Positions 10,356 to 21,845 of a DNA stretch of 64,000 nucleotides are shown piece after piece. The notes below the pieces were generated by a model, which saw only the letters and a program-made list of their open reading frames with translations, was not told the DNA's origin and did no database searches. Source of the DNA: Sphingobacteriia bacterium (GTDB taxonomy: Bacteria > Bacteroidota > Bacteroidia > B-17B0 > Aurantibacillaceae); NCBI GenBank assembly GCA_009927275.1, contig RFNG01000130.1, positions 30,560-94,559 of the forward strand, given 5' to 3'. A program made the position numbers and the translations under genes. Within the stretch, counting starts at the first letter, position 1; the number at the start of each line of letters is the position of its first letter.

Positions 10356-12344
10356 TTATTTATAACTGCGTTGTGCGATTTTAATATTTTCGTATTGAAG
10401 TTCTTCTTTATAAAGCGTATACGCGCTGTCACCGTTATATTCCCATGCCGCAACGTATGAAAAGGTTTCATCCTGACGAAGCGCTTCACCCTCTTCGGTT
10501 TGATATTCTTCACGGAAATGTCCGCCACAACTTTCTTCACGATTTAAGGCATCGATACACATCAATTCCCCAAGCTCTAAAAAATCAGCAACACGTCCGG
10601 CCTTTTCCAATTCTGGATTAAAATTCATAGCATCACCTGGTATGCGCACATCAGACCAAAATTCAGCACGCAGAGCTTTAATAGCTTCAATGGCGGACGT
10701 TAATCCGGTTTTGTTTCGTGCCATGCCACATTCATCCCACATAATTTTTCCTAAACGTTTATGAAAATAATCTACAGAGCGCTTGCCCTTTATTGACATA
10801 AGCTTTTGAATGCGTTCTTGTACTTGTGCTTCAGCTTTTACAAAAGCATCATGGTCTGTAGCAATGGCCTTGGTTTTAATTTCACCAGACAGGTATGCAC
10901 CAATGGTATATGGAATTACAAAATATCCATCAGCCAATCCTTGCATTAGAGCCGATGCGCCAAGTCGGTTAGCGCCATGATCACTAAAATTAGCTTCACC
11001 CAATGCATATAATCCCGGAATATTTGTCATAAGATTATAGTCTACCCATAATCCACCCATAGTATAGTGTACAGCAGGGTAAATTCGCATGGGTACCTCG
11101 TAGGGATCTTCTCCAGTAATTTGTTTGTACATATCAAACAAGTTGCCGTATTTTTCTTTAACAACAGCCCGACCCAAGCGCATAACATCTGATTTACTGG
11201 GGTTTTGAAGCCCTAATTTATTGGCTTCTACACGTCCATAACGTTCTGTATTAGCTGCAAAATCTAGATAAACTGCCATTTTACTTGCACCTACTCCAAA
11301 TCCGGCATCGCAACGTTCTTTAGCTGCACGACTTGCAACATCTCGGGGCACCAAATTTCCAAAAGCCGGATACCGACGTTCTAAATAATAATCGCGCTCG
11401 TCTTCAGGAATATCATTAGGTTTACGAGAATCGCCCTTTGCTTTTGGCACCCAAATACGACCGTCATTACGCAATGATTCTGACATTAAGGTAAGTTTGG
11501 ACTGATGATCGCCACTAACGGGAATACAGGTTGGATGAATTTGTGTAAAACATGGATTAGCAAATAAAGCACCTTTTTTGTGCGCTTTCCAGGCCGCAGT
11601 TACATTGCTGCCCATGGCATTGGTAGATAAATAAAATACATTTCCATAGCCTCCAGTGCATAATAACACGGCATGACCAAAATGCCGCTCTAAAGCCCCG
11701 CTAATTAAATTTCGTGCAATTATACCACGGCATTTACCATCAATTACAACTACATCCAGCAATTCATGACGCGCTAAAAGCTGAACGCTGCCCATACCAA
11801 CTTGACGCTGAAGGGCACTGTATGCACCAAGTAATAGTTGTTGCCCTGTTTGTCCGGCTGCATAAAACGTACGCTGCACCTGCGTTCCTCCAAACGATCG
11901 GTTACTTAACGTGCCACCGTATTCTCGGGCAAAGGGCACGCCCTGTGCTACACATTGATCAATGATGTGAGTGGAAACTTCCGCAAGTCGGTATACGTTA
12001 GCTTCACGGGCCCGGTAATCACCACCTTTGATAGTATCGTAAAATAAGCGGTAAACACTATCGCCATCATTTTGATAATTTTTTGCAGCATTAATACCGC
12101 CCTGAGCTGCAATACTATGCGCACGCCTGGGGGAATCTTGAAAACATAATACTTTTACTTTATATCCCATTTCAGCCAGGGAAGCTGCGGCGGATGAACC
12201 CGCTAAGCCAGATCCAACCACAATAACTTCCAGATTGCGTTTATTAGCTGGATTTACAAGCGGAACAGTTGAACGGTACATGGTCCATTTTTGCTCAAGT
12301 GGACCAGTAGGAATTTTGGAGTCGATACGGGGAGTAGAAGACAT
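10356..12344 (-). CDS. sdhA: Succinate dehydrogenase/fumarate reductase flavoprotein subunit
   Basis: FAD-binding '[22 protein letters not shown]', '[14 protein letters not shown]', '[12 protein letters not shown]', '[18 protein letters not shown]'. Confidence 0.96.
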   Translation of the reverse strand: MSSTPRIDSKIPTGPLEQKWTMYRSTVPLVNPANKRNLEVIVVGSGLAGSSAAASLAEMGYKVKVLCFQDSPRRAHSIAAQGGINAAKNYQNDGDSVYRLFYDTIKGGDYRAREANVYRLAEVSTHIIDQCVAQGVPFAREYGGTLSNRSFGGTQVQRTFYAAGQTGQQLLLGAYSALQRQVGMGSVQLLARHELLDVVVIDGKCRGIIARNLISGALERHFGHAVLLCTGGYGNVFYLSTNAMGSNVTAAWKAHKKGALFANPCFTQIHPTCIPVSGDHQSKLTLMSESLRNDGRIWVPKAKGDSRKPNDIPEDERDYYLERRYPAFGNLVPRDVASRAAKERCDAGFGVGASKMAVYLDFAANTERYGRVEANKLGLQNPSKSDVMRLGRAVVKEKYGNLFDMYKQITGEDPYEVPMRIYPAVHYTMGGLWVDYNLMTNIPGLYALGEANFSDHGANRLGASALMQGLADGYFVIPYTIGAYLSGEIKTKAIATDHDAFVKAEAQVQERIQKLMSIKGKRSVDYFHKRLGKIMWDECGMARNKTGLTSAIEAIKALRAEFWSDVRIPGDAMNFNPELEKAGRVADFLELGELMCIDALNREESCGGHFREEYQTEEGEALRQDETFSYVAAWEYNGDSAYTLYKEELQYENIKIAQRSYK

Positions 12345-12348
12345 AGGT

Positions 12349-13017
12349 TTAGTCTAAAATATTAAAATGCAACGCAATGGGCATGGCAGCAAAAAGCGCG
12401 CAAACCAAAACAGAGAATCCAAAACCGGCTTTACGAATTAGGGGCGTATACCGTTTATGGTTTAAACCCAGCGTTTGAAAAGCCGACTGAAAGCCATGTA
12501 AAAGATGATAAAACAAGCTTGCTACTCCTAACAAGTAGAGGGCCACAATATACCCTTTTTCAAATACTTGTTTAAGGTTTGTATAGGTGTTGTGTTCTGT
12601 ATTTTTAATTAATGCTTGTTTTGTGGGTAACCAAAAGTTTGCCAAGTGAATAATTAAAAAAAGTAATAACAAGGACCCTAAAATACCCATAGACCGGGAG
12701 TACCATGTACTATTAAATTTTCCACCATTAACGGCATAGTCTAAGGGGCGTGCCTTTTTATTTTTTAGGGTTAAACGCAAAGCCTGAACAATGTGGATAA
12801 TTAAACCAGCAAAGAGGCCAATTTCTAAAACACGAATTAAGGGATTATGCGACATAAAATGCGCACCGGCATTAAATGAAGCACCTCCATCGTTTAAAAA
12901 AATTAAACTGTTAAGGCTCACATGAACAATTAAAAATAGGATTAAAAATAAACCGGTTAAACCCATGGTAAATTTTTGACCCACAGAACCGGAAAATAAG
13001 GACTTGTATTGTGCCAT
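12349..13017 (-). CDS. sdhC: Succinate dehydrogenase cytochrome b subunit
   Basis: Five-TM heme-b subunit adjacent to sdhA/B; ATG at 13017 preferred over the upstream TTG in the ORF track. Confidence 0.9.
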   Translation of the reverse strand: MAQYKSLFSGSVGQKFTMGLTGLFLILFLIVHVSLNSLIFLNDGGASFNAGAHFMSHNPLIRVLEIGLFAGLIIHIVQALRLTLKNKKARPLDYAVNGGKFNSTWYSRSMGILGSLLLLFLIIHLANFWLPTKQALIKNTEHNTYTNLKQVFEKGYIVALYLLGVASLFYHLLHGFQSAFQTLGLNHKRYTPLIRKAGFGFSVLVCALFAAMPIALHFNILD

Positions 13018-13035
13018 AGGGTAGTTTAAGAACAA

Positions 13036-13066
13036 CAAAGGTATTAAGTAAAAGGTTCATACGCAA
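13036..13066 (-). promoter_or_regulatory. Bacteroidota-type promoter TTG-N20-TACCTTTG upstream of sdhCAB
   Basis: Minus strand: ATTGCGTATGAACCTTTTACTTAATACCTTTG. Confidence 0.6.
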
Positions 13067-13155
13067 TCTTAAACGCTATTCTATTTAAGATTATTTAATG
13101 AATCTTTATCGTAAATAGTATACTTATATAGGTGACTCGGTATTAAATTTAGGCA

Positions 13156-13503
13156 TTAAACCTGCTTGAGCCTGTAGCGTACAATGGTTTTAATTAATTC
13201 CCAAGGCATGGGCTGATTATGCTGAAATTGAATGGCCCCTTTGGATGTTTTAAACGTAGATAATTCATTTTTAAAAAACAAAATGGGTTTAGGTGTAGGA
13301 TAAAATCCGATATGAGCAGTGAAAGCTGCGTAATGCACAACATTTTTTGTATAACGGAATGTGGGCATATTATACCTAAAACAAATTTCAGCCCCGGGGA
13401 GTTCTTGTTGTAATATTTGAAATAACTTTTGTAATCGCGTTTTAACCTCTTGCGGAAACTGCGCATGATATGCTTCTATAGACTTAAAAGCGACGGTTGA
13501 CAT
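13156..13503 (-). CDS. DUF1801-like protein
   Basis: 'ICFRYNMPTFRYTKNVVHYAAFTAHIGFYPTP' resembles the YdhG/DUF1801 family. Confidence 0.7.
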   Translation of the reverse strand: MSTVAFKSIEAYHAQFPQEVKTRLQKLFQILQQELPGAEICFRYNMPTFRYTKNVVHYAAFTAHIGFYPTPKPILFFKNELSTFKTSKGAIQFQHNQPMPWELIKTIVRYRLKQV

Positions 13504-14057
13504 TATAAGGAATATGTATTTGGATTACCAAAGGTATAAATGGAAGTCCAAACCGTATGGTGTTTTAATAGCGATAATTCGTTGACATGAAAGGTTGCGG
13601 CAAAAACCTTATTTGCGAATTCTGTAATGATGGCATCGTATTGCCTTGGTTTTAAATCACGAAAGGCGAGGGTTATGTGCGGTTTAAAACCGTATGCATT
13701 TGAAAATTCGTTAGTAAGTCCTAAATTAATACGAACATGACTTCGTAACATAAAATACGTTTCGTTAAGTATATCACAGGGCGCTACCCGTATATAAAAT
13801 ACGCGTTTTGGAAAACCATCATAGCCATTTAGTTTAAGATCTATGGGGGCATTTAGCTTAAATGAACCTAACATCTGCATTAACACGTCCTCTTTATGTT
13901 CTTCCCATTCAAAAGGGCGGTGTAAGGTTATGTGGGGAGGGCTGTTAAACATAGCTTTTAAACCATATGCGGTTTGCAAATACCGCTGTTCTTCAAAAAT
14001 TTGATTATACAGGGGCTCTTTAGGGATGCAAGCAATGTAATAGCGTTTTCGTGCCAT
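13503..14057 (-). CDS. 2'-5' RNA ligase family protein (2H phosphoesterase)
   Basis: Two H-x-T motifs: 'PHITLHRPF' and 'PHITLAFRDL'. Confidence 0.85.
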   Translation of the reverse strand: MARKRYYIACIPKEPLYNQIFEEQRYLQTAYGLKAMFNSPPHITLHRPFEWEEHKEDVLMQMLGSFKLNAPIDLKLNGYDGFPKRVFYIRVAPCDILNETYFMLRSHVRINLGLTNEFSNAYGFKPHITLAFRDLKPRQYDAIITEFANKVFAATFHVNELSLLKHHTVWTSIYTFGNPNTYSL

Positions 14058-14101
14058 AAAACATCTAATTTATCTTATTTTTACCATTTGAAAACAGGTA
14101 T

Positions 14102-15112
14102 ATGAAAATCATTATTCCTATGGCCGGTAAGGGGAAACGTATGCGCCCCCATACCTTGACTACTGCAAAACCCTTAATTCCGGTTGCAGGCATGCCTATT
14201 GTACAGCGTTTGGTGGAAGATATTGTAAAAGTTTGCGGTGAAGCGGTAAGTGAAATCGCGTATATCATTGGACCCGATTTTGGTGCAGAAGTTGAACAAG
14301 ACCTTTTACGCATTGCAAAATCTGAAGGCGCCGAGGGAACAATATATTACCAAGAAGAGGCCTTGGGAACCGCACATGCGATTTGGTGTGCCAAGGCATC
14401 GCTTAAAGGCAAAGTTGTTGTGGCATTTGCGGATACTTTATTTAAAGCCGATTTTACCATGAACGCTTCTGAAGAGGGAGTTATATGGGTTCATGAAATT
14501 GAAGATCCGAGTCAGTTTGGAGTAGTTACGCTGGATACACAAGGGTTTATTGATGACTTTGTAGAAAAACCAACAAAACCAATAAGTAAACTGGCTATTA
14601 TAGGCATTTATTTTTTTAAAGATGGTGAGCGGTTAAAAAATGCTATTTCGCATTTAATAGAACATAATATTAAAGAGAAAGGTGAATTTCAGCTAACCAA
14701 TGCTTTATCTGATTTAAAATCACAGGGGCTTAAATTTGTACCCGGCAAAGTAAGCGAATGGCTAGATTGTGGTAACAAAAACGCCACATTACATACAAAT
14801 CGTCGTATATTGGATTATGACACACATAATCCCCGACTAATTTCGGCCGATGCTAAAATAAAAAACAGTGTTATTATTTCTCCGTGTTTTATAGGTTCTA
14901 ATGTTGAAATTGAACATTCTATTATTGGTCCACACGTAAGTATTGGTAAAGGCAGCCGAATATATAAAGCGCACATTCAAAACAGCATCGTTCAGCAGGG
15001 GGCCAAAGTAGAATCCTGTAGTTTAAATGCCAGCATTGTAGGAAAGCATGCCGCCGTTCAAGGATCATTTTCTGAACTCAATTGCAGCGACTATTCGGAT
15101 TTTACCATTTAA
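14102..15112 (+). CDS. Sugar nucleotidyltransferase (RmlA/GlmU-like) with left-handed beta-helix C-terminus
   Basis: 'MKIIIPMAGKGKRMRPHTLTTAKPLIPVAGMPIV' NTP_transferase motif; hexapeptide repeats at the C-terminus. Confidence 0.9.
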   Translation: MKIIIPMAGKGKRMRPHTLTTAKPLIPVAGMPIVQRLVEDIVKVCGEAVSEIAYIIGPDFGAEVEQDLLRIAKSEGAEGTIYYQEEALGTAHAIWCAKASLKGKVVVAFADTLFKADFTMNASEEGVIWVHEIEDPSQFGVVTLDTQGFIDDFVEKPTKPISKLAIIGIYFFKDGERLKNAISHLIEHNIKEKGEFQLTNALSDLKSQGLKFVPGKVSEWLDCGNKNATLHTNRRILDYDTHNPRLISADAKIKNSVIISPCFIGSNVEIEHSIIGPHVSIGKGSRIYKAHIQNSIVQQGAKVESCSLNASIVGKHAAVQGSFSELNCSDYSDFTI

Positions 15113-15113
15113 T

Positions 15114-16664
15114 ATGCGTAAACTGAGGATTGCGAGTTTCTTATTAATCGCAATGGCGTCGTGCCAACTATTTAAAAACCCGCAGCAGGTTAGTGCCTAT
15201 ACATTTTTAGACATGTATATGAGTGGCGTTTCCATGCGGCTACAGGACGATTTTGGAAATGCGGCCCAACGCCTGGAGGCCTGTTTACAAATACAACCGT
15301 ATAATTCACAGGTGCATTACCAATTGGCATGCTTGCGAAACCAGATGAATCAGCCTACAGCTGCTTTTTACCATGCCGTAATGGCGTTTCGATTACAACC
15401 CAATCAAATAGAATATGCACGTTGCTTGGAATCGACAATAACAGATCGTAAACAGCACCTGCGTGTATTAAAAGATTTGTGCCGTAGATTTCCAAACGAC
15501 GTGGCGTTTAGAGATAAATTTTTTATGAGCGCAATCAAACAAGGCGCTTTTAATCAGGCCCTGGAAGAATGCCGCGAGTGGAATTTAAAAAATGGCAGTG
15601 ATCCACAGACCCTTTGTATTCAGGCCGGACTGTTAAAAACATTGCGTCGTTACAATGAAGCCTTAATTATACTTGAAACGGCTTCGCAAAATTTTCCAGG
15701 GGATATTCCCGTATGGATAGCTTTAGCCGAATCTTATGAGCGGATAAACGATTCTAAAAATCTTGTACGCGTTTGCAATTCCATTTTAAAAATACAGCCT
15801 AATTCAGCTAAAGCGTTGGCTATATTGATGATAGATGCAATACGTGTAGGTCAAAATAATTTTGCAGAAGGCTTTTATCAAGATTTTTTACAATATTGTA
15901 ATATCAATGAATGGAACATGCTCTATGTGCAGCTGGAGTCTATTGTTTCCAAAGAACAATTGCAACAAAAATGGATACTTCCCTATATAAACAAAGCCTC
16001 TGATTTAAAAGTAAAAGCAGACATGCAGCACAAGGCATTTAAAATGGGCCTGCCATACGAAATGCTTGTTCAATGGATGTATCAGGATAAGTTAACAGCT
16101 TCTACAGCAATATCATTTTTACAACAGGAACAGGAAAAACGCCTATCGGACTCCTTGTATGTACACAGTAAATATATAAAACAGCAGTTTCCCGAATTGA
16201 GCCTAACCGGCTTTTATCAAATTAGAGCCTGCGCATTATTAAATCGATTAAAAGAATGTTCAGAGATCTTAAATGAGTTATCGAATAATGCCAATATATT
16301 GGACACTAAAAAAAAAGGCGAACATGCGCTTTGGAGCGCACTGTATCATTTAGAAACACATTCTTTAGATCTTGCACTGCGTAACTTAAAGCAATTTAAG
16401 GAACTGTACTCCGAACACGCATTGGGCTTTTTAATAGAATGTATTTACGAATCCTTGCGCAATAATGAATCGGCATTAAATACACTGCAACAGGCCGCAC
16501 TGTCACTATGGACAAAATCCGACTGGGACATACCGTTTAATGTAGCACTAGAATACCTGAGTCAAAACGCTCAATATGATGCCATATTACAGCGCCGCAT
16601 TCAACATGCCGACACCGATTTACGATTTAAAATAATGGAACAAATTAGGCCACATGCAAAATAA
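15114..16664 (+). CDS. TPR-repeat lipoprotein
   Basis: Lipobox 'LLIAMASC'; repeated TPR-like helices; ATG 15114 preferred over the upstream start. Confidence 0.7.
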   Translation: MRKLRIASFLLIAMASCQLFKNPQQVSAYTFLDMYMSGVSMRLQDDFGNAAQRLEACLQIQPYNSQVHYQLACLRNQMNQPTAAFYHAVMAFRLQPNQIEYARCLESTITDRKQHLRVLKDLCRRFPNDVAFRDKFFMSAIKQGAFNQALEECREWNLKNGSDPQTLCIQAGLLKTLRRYNEALIILETASQNFPGDIPVWIALAESYERINDSKNLVRVCNSILKIQPNSAKALAILMIDAIRVGQNNFAEGFYQDFLQYCNINEWNMLYVQLESIVSKEQLQQKWILPYINKASDLKVKADMQHKAFKMGLPYEMLVQWMYQDKLTASTAISFLQQEQEKRLSDSLYVHSKYIKQQFPELSLTGFYQIRACALLNRLKECSEILNELSNNANILDTKKKGEHALWSALYHLETHSLDLALRNLKQFKELYSEHALGFLIECIYESLRNNESALNTLQQAALSLWTKSDWDIPFNVALEYLSQNAQYDAILQRRIQHADTDLRFKIMEQIRPHAK

Positions 16665-17571
16665 AAGCTCAGAATCTGTAATAAGTCATGGGGTTTTAAA
16701 TGCCTTATTTAAGATGGCTGTTATTATAATAGGCACACTTAGTTTATTTGCATGTCAATTTTCAAAACCATCGCATTCAAATAAATTACAACCACGCGAT
16801 AGCATTATTGCTGGTTCAAAATGCAATGTGGTATGGTTAAATGAAAAAAAGCTATCAAAACATATTAGCGATAATGAATTAAAAACAAGTGGATTACAAT
16901 GTAAAGCCGATATTACGCTGCAAAGCGAATCTACACAACATGAATTAGATGTTAAAATCCGATGGATTCCCGACAGCTCTATGTTTTTACATATCCAATA
17001 CCTGCTGGGCATTGACATAGCAAAATTATGGATTAGCCGCGATTCTGTTATTATGGTAAATTATATTGAAAAAACGTATTTACGCGAAGATGTTTCAGAG
17101 CTTAATCGCTGGTTTAATACAGAACTGGATTTTGATTTATTACAGGCTTTGCTATTTGGTAACAGCGCTGCTTTTAATGAAGATGAAAAACGTCTGCACG
17201 CATTTGTTAATCGGGATTCATGTACCTATATGTTAAGCACGGAACGAAAACGTAAATGGAAAAAAATAAATTCTGGAAATTTAAACCCCTATACGTTCTT
17301 TCAAATTTTAACAGTAAATCATTTAAATTTTAAAATTGTTAAAAATGAAATTCAAGACCCCAAAACACAGCGAAGTCTAAAAATCGGGTACTCTAATTTT
17401 AAAACCATGGGGTATAATTTTGCACCCCAGCATGTTGATATTGAAGTAAATGCGCCTCAGGTATTACGTATAAAAATTGATTATGTTCGTATGGAACCAC
17501 TGGAGAGTAATTTAAAAGCTGTTTCAGTGCCAAAAGGGTATGATCGTATTTATCCAAAAATTCAACAATAA
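16654..17571 (+). CDS. DUF4292-like lipoprotein
   Basis: Lipobox 'LSLFACQ'; position between the TPR lipoprotein and EnvC typical of Bacteroidota DUF4292. Confidence 0.65.
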   Translation: MQNKSSESVISHGVLNALFKMAVIIIGTLSLFACQFSKPSHSNKLQPRDSIIAGSKCNVVWLNEKKLSKHISDNELKTSGLQCKADITLQSESTQHELDVKIRWIPDSSMFLHIQYLLGIDIAKLWISRDSVIMVNYIEKTYLREDVSELNRWFNTELDFDLLQALLFGNSAAFNEDEKRLHAFVNRDSCTYMLSTERKRKWKKINSGNLNPYTFFQILTVNHLNFKIVKNEIQDPKTQRSLKIGYSNFKTMGYNFAPQHVDIEVNAPQVLRIKIDYVRMEPLESNLKAVSVPKGYDRIYPKIQQ

Positions 17572-18817
17572 GTGTTTTTTAATTTTGTGTATTGGTATTT
17601 TTAACCATGCACTGGCGCAACACAGCTCAGGCACAAATAAATTGCAACTTGAAGAACGCCGCTCAAAATTAAATGCAGAAATTGAATTGTTAAATAAACA
17701 AGTACAACAAATTAAAAAAAATAAAAAGCATTCCCTAAGTGAAATTGTGGCGCTTAATATAAAAATTGAAAAGCGTAATGCGCTTATTCAAACGATTTCA
17801 CAAGATATAAATCAACTTAATGCCGACATGGATAAAAACCGCGCGGAAGAGCAGCGTTTAACAATGCATTATAAAAACATCAAATCCCTTTATATACAGT
17901 CGGTATTAAGAGCTCAAAAAGACAACTATAAATTTCATTTCTTTTTATTTTTGCTTAATGCAGAATCGTTTCAACAGGCATTATATCGTTATAAGTACAT
18001 TCAACAACTGGCGCTCATACGCCATAATCAAGGCGAAGAATTAAAACGTACCAAATTACAATTAAACAAAACCATTGCGGTAATTCACACACAGCTGAAC
18101 GAAAAAGCCCGTTTAAAGTCATCTGAAGAGCACGAAAAATCAAAATTAAATGTTGAAAAAAATGATAAACAGATGGCTGTTACAGAATTACAACGCAAGG
18201 AAAAGGCCGTTAAAAAAGAACTTGAACAAAAACGTAAAACGGCAATTCGCTTGCAATCTGAAATTAAACGTTTAATTGAACGCGAAATGGCAAAGCGCCA
18301 AAAAACACAAGAAAAATCCGAATCCCCCGCGGTACTAAAATCTAAAACTAAACAAGCCCCCCAGCGTGAAATATTTGATGCGCAGGAACAGGCATTAAGT
18401 AAAGAGTTTATATCCAATAAAGGGATTTTACCATGGCCGGTAGAACGGGGTGTTGTTTGCGAATCGTACGGCACCCATGAACACCCCGCCATTAAAGGCT
18501 TTATGATGACTAATAACGGTATTGAACTTTGTGTGTTAGAAGGTACAAAGGCGCGCGCAATTTTTTCGGGGGAAGTTACTAGCATAGCGGCTTCACCTTC
18601 AGGAGGAAGTTTAGTGATTATTCGTCATGGGGAATACCTGAGTGTATATTGTAATTTAGACCAAATAACCGTTAGTGTGGGCCAATATATAAAACCAAAA
18701 CAAGTTTTGGGCAACATATTATTTAGTTCACACGAAAACCGTTATGCCATGAACTTTCAAATTTGGAAATCGCAAAAAACACTCAATCCTGAAGATTGGT
18801 TGCGTAGAAATATGTAA
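17540..18817 (+). CDS. EnvC-like murein hydrolase activator (coiled coil + M23/LytM domain)
   Basis: Long coiled coil, then 'ILPWPVERGVVCESYGTHEHPAIKGFMMTNNGIELCVLEGTKARAIFSGEVTSI' LytM region. Confidence 0.85.
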   Translation: MIVFIQKFNNKCFLILCIGIFNHALAQHSSGTNKLQLEERRSKLNAEIELLNKQVQQIKKNKKHSLSEIVALNIKIEKRNALIQTISQDINQLNADMDKNRAEEQRLTMHYKNIKSLYIQSVLRAQKDNYKFHFFLFLLNAESFQQALYRYKYIQQLALIRHNQGEELKRTKLQLNKTIAVIHTQLNEKARLKSSEEHEKSKLNVEKNDKQMAVTELQRKEKAVKKELEQKRKTAIRLQSEIKRLIEREMAKRQKTQEKSESPAVLKSKTKQAPQREIFDAQEQALSKEFISNKGILPWPVERGVVCESYGTHEHPAIKGFMMTNNGIELCVLEGTKARAIFSGEVTSIAASPSGGSLVIIRHGEYLSVYCNLDQITVSVGQYIKPKQVLGNILFSSHENRYAMNFQIWKSQKTLNPEDWLRRNM

Positions 18818-18827
18818 TAAATAGTTG

Positions 18828-19712
18828 TTAACCGTTTAAGGCTTCTGCACCGCCCACAATTTCTAAAATTTCTTTTGTGATACTAGCTTGACGCGCTTTA
18901 TTATAGCTGATTTTTAATTCCGTAAGCATTGATTTTGCGTTATCTGTGGCTTTATGCATGGCCGTCATTCGAGCGCCGTGCTCAGATGCTTGAGAATCTA
19001 ATAACGCTTTGTACAGTTGCGTTTTTAACGCCCTGGGAATTAACTCTTGAATAAGGTACGCCGGATCTGGCTCAAAGATATAATCTGCATTAACTGAACT
19101 TGATTTTTCGGCAGATGTTTTAATATCAAATGGCAACAAGGTTTCATTTACAGTGATTTGTACCGCTGCATTTTTAAACTGATTGTAAACCAACACTACC
19201 TCATCAAATTGTTTACTTAAAAACACGTTAATGATGCGTTGCGCAAATTCAGAGGTTTTAGAATAATTTAAACGATCAATAAGTTCATTATTATGATGCG
19301 GCAAGTCTTGACCAGAAATTACAAATCGTGTTTTACGAAACGCATCGTGAACTTTTTTTCCAATAGGTAAAACCGTTATTTCACGCCCATCAAATGTTTC
19401 GCGAATTAACGCATGCGTTTTTTTAATTATATTCGTATTAAAGGCACCTGCAAGGCCACGATTTGATGAAATGGGAATAATAAGAACAGGTCCTTGTTTC
19501 GATTTTCGGATGTAACGGTTTTCATTTGCGTCCATGCCTGCAGATGCATTTTCCATGATGGCTTTTAAGCGCTGGGCATAAGGCCGCATTTGAATTACCG
19601 CATCTTGAGCACGTTTTAATTTTGCAGCACTAACCATTTTCATGGCTGAAGTAATTTGCATGGTTGAACTAACCGATACAATTTTATTTCGAACCTCTTT
19701 TAAGCTGGGCAT
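18828..19712 (-). CDS. atpG: F1 ATP synthase subunit gamma
   Basis: 'PSLKEVRNKIVSVSSTMQITSAMKMVSAAKLKRAQ' N-terminus and conserved C-terminus. Confidence 0.96.
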   Translation of the reverse strand: MPSLKEVRNKIVSVSSTMQITSAMKMVSAAKLKRAQDAVIQMRPYAQRLKAIMENASAGMDANENRYIRKSKQGPVLIIPISSNRGLAGAFNTNIIKKTHALIRETFDGREITVLPIGKKVHDAFRKTRFVISGQDLPHHNNELIDRLNYSKTSEFAQRIINVFLSKQFDEVVLVYNQFKNAAVQITVNETLLPFDIKTSAEKSSSVNADYIFEPDPAYLIQELIPRALKTQLYKALLDSQASEHGARMTAMHKATDNAKSMLTELKISYNKARQASITKEILEIVGGAEALNG

Positions 19713-19724
19713 TCTATGTAAATT

Positions 19725-21306
19725 TTATGCAGCGTATGAACCAATTAAATCTTTAGCACATTGTTCTAAAACTGCGGTAATGGCATCCGTATATTGTCCG
19801 GTTTTAAGTTCGTCAAGCGTCGATTTAAACTGACGCTCCATGCGATCTAAAAAAGCCTGTTCAAAATCACGTACTTTGTTTACCGGAACTTGACGTAAAA
19901 GATTTTTTGTTCCTAAATAAATAATAGCAATTTGCTGTTCTACACGAAGCGGTGAAAACTGTCCTTGTTTTAAAATTTCAGTATTGCGTGATCCTTTGTC
20001 TAATACTGCTTTAGTTGCTGCATCTAAATCAGATCCAAATTTTGAAAAGGCTTCAAGTTCACGGTATTGCGCCTGATCAAGTTTTAAGGTACCGGCAACC
20101 TTTTTCATAGATTTAATTTGGGCATTCCCTCCAACGCGTGATACGGATATACCCACGTTAATAGCCGGACGAATACCAGAGTTAAATAAATTGGATTCTA
20201 AAAAGATTTGACCATCGGTAATAGAAATAACATTTGTTGGAATGTAAGCAGAAACGTCACCGGCCTGCGTTTCAATAATTGGAAGTGCAGTTAGTGACCC
20301 TCCACCTTTAACGAGCGGACGGATAGATTCTGGCAAATCGTTCATATTACGAGCAATCTCATCAGAAGCATTAATTTTTGCAGCACGTTCAAGCAAGCGG
20401 CTGTGCAGATAAAACACATCACCCGGATAAGCCTCACGTCCCGGAGGGCGACGTAATAATAATGAAACTTCACGATAGGCAACAGCTTGTTTAGAAAGAT
20501 CGTCAAATACAATGAGGGCCGGCCGGCCGGTATCTCTAAAAAATTCACCTATAGCAGCACCAGAAAAAGGCGCATAAAACTGCATAGGCGCAGGATCAGC
20601 AGCATTTGAGGCTACTACTACAGTATACGGCATGGCCCCGTTTTCTTCTAACACACGCACCACATTGGCAACTGTAGATGCTTTTTGACCTATGGCCACA
20701 TAAATGCAATACACGGGTTTACCAGCAGCATAAAATTCTTTTTGATTAATAATTGTATCAATACAAACGGCCGTTTTTACCAATTTGACGATCGCCAATT
20801 ACCAATTCACGCTGTCCGCGGCCAATGGGAATCATGGCATCAATTGCTTTTATTCCGGTTTGAAGCGGTTCGTTTACGGGTTGACGGTAAATAACGCCCG
20901 GGGCTTTACGCTCAATAGGCATTTCATATGTTGTACCCTGTATGGGTCCTTTACCATCTATGGGTTCGCCTAATGTGTTTACAACCCGCCCAAGCATCCC
21001 TTCTCCAACGCGGAGCGAGGCAATCCGTTTGGTACGCTTACATGTTGAACCCTCGCGTATGCCTTCACCAGAACCTAAAAGTACAGCCCCTACGTTGTCT
21101 TCTTCAAGGTTTAAGGCAATGGCTTTTAAACCGTTTTCAAATTCAATGAGTTCTCCAGACTGTACCTTAGACAATCCAAAAATGCGGGCAATACCGTCAC
21201 CCACTTGTAATACACTTCCTACTTCTTCGAGTTCAGCTTCTGATTGATGTCCGCTTAATTGTTGACGAAGAATTGCAGACACTTCTGCAGGTTTAATTCC
21301 AGCCAT
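19725..21306 (-). CDS. atpA: F1 ATP synthase subunit alpha, interrupted by a +1 frameshift at the Walker A motif
   Basis: ORFs 20758-21306 (N-terminal '[19 protein letters not shown]...[10 protein letters not shown]') and 19725-20798 ('[14 protein letters not shown]...') are consecutive parts of AtpA; one extra A in GGTAAAAACGG (plus strand T5 at 20774-20778) breaks the frame. Confidence 0.93.
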
Positions 21307-21311
21307 AATAT

Positions 21312-21845
21312 TTAGTTTTTGGTCATTAATTGTTTACGAATTGATTTAAGTTCACGCGCAATGGAGTGGTCCCACTGTCGGTCGCCTTGGCGAATAATAA
21401 AACCACCTATTATATCGGGTTGTATGCGTTCTTTCATGAGAGTTGCATTTCCCCATGTAGCATGAATAACTTTTTGAAGGTTTAGGCGCGCGGCATCATC
21501 TAATGCTGCAGCTGTAAGCACTTCAACACGCTCAATACCTTGATGCTTTAGGTGCAGCGATGAAAATGCCTGAATAATTTGAGGTAAAAAAGACTCTCTG
21601 CGCTGTCGGGTTACAAGTAAAACAAATTGTAATCCCAATGCGGATAGCTGCTCTTTAAACAAAGCAGTAAAAACATTTTGTTTTTTTTGTGAAGAAATCA
21701 CAGGACTCTGAATAAACAGCTGTAAATCACGAGATGCCGTAAAGGTATCTTGAAGGATGGATACATCAGCATCTAAGGCTTTAAGCGCATTCCGCTCAAG
21801 TCCTAATTGCAATAGTGCTTTGGCATATCTTTCGGCTACAATCAT
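21312..21845 (-). CDS. atpH: F1 ATP synthase subunit delta
   Basis: '[15 protein letters not shown]' and '[28 protein letters not shown]' OSCP/delta signatures. Confidence 0.93.
   Translation of the reverse strand: MIVAERYAKALLQLGLERNALKALDADVSILQDTFTASRDLQLFIQSPVISSQKKQNVFTALFKEQLSALGLQFVLLVTRQRRESFLPQIIQAFSSLHLKHQGIERVEVLTAAALDDAARLNLQKVIHATWGNATLMKERIQPDIIGGFIIRQGDRQWDHSIARELKSIRKQLMTKN

Noticed and set aside
18085-18585. 166 aa minus-strand ORF inside the EnvC-like gene
   Set aside because: Antisense to a convincing coiled-coil/LytM CDS; Ser/Cys/Phe-rich sequence typical of a shadow frame
20928-21247. Plus-strand ORFs opposite atpA
   Set aside because: Antisense shadows of atpA; overlapping ORFs in several frames and no protein signature
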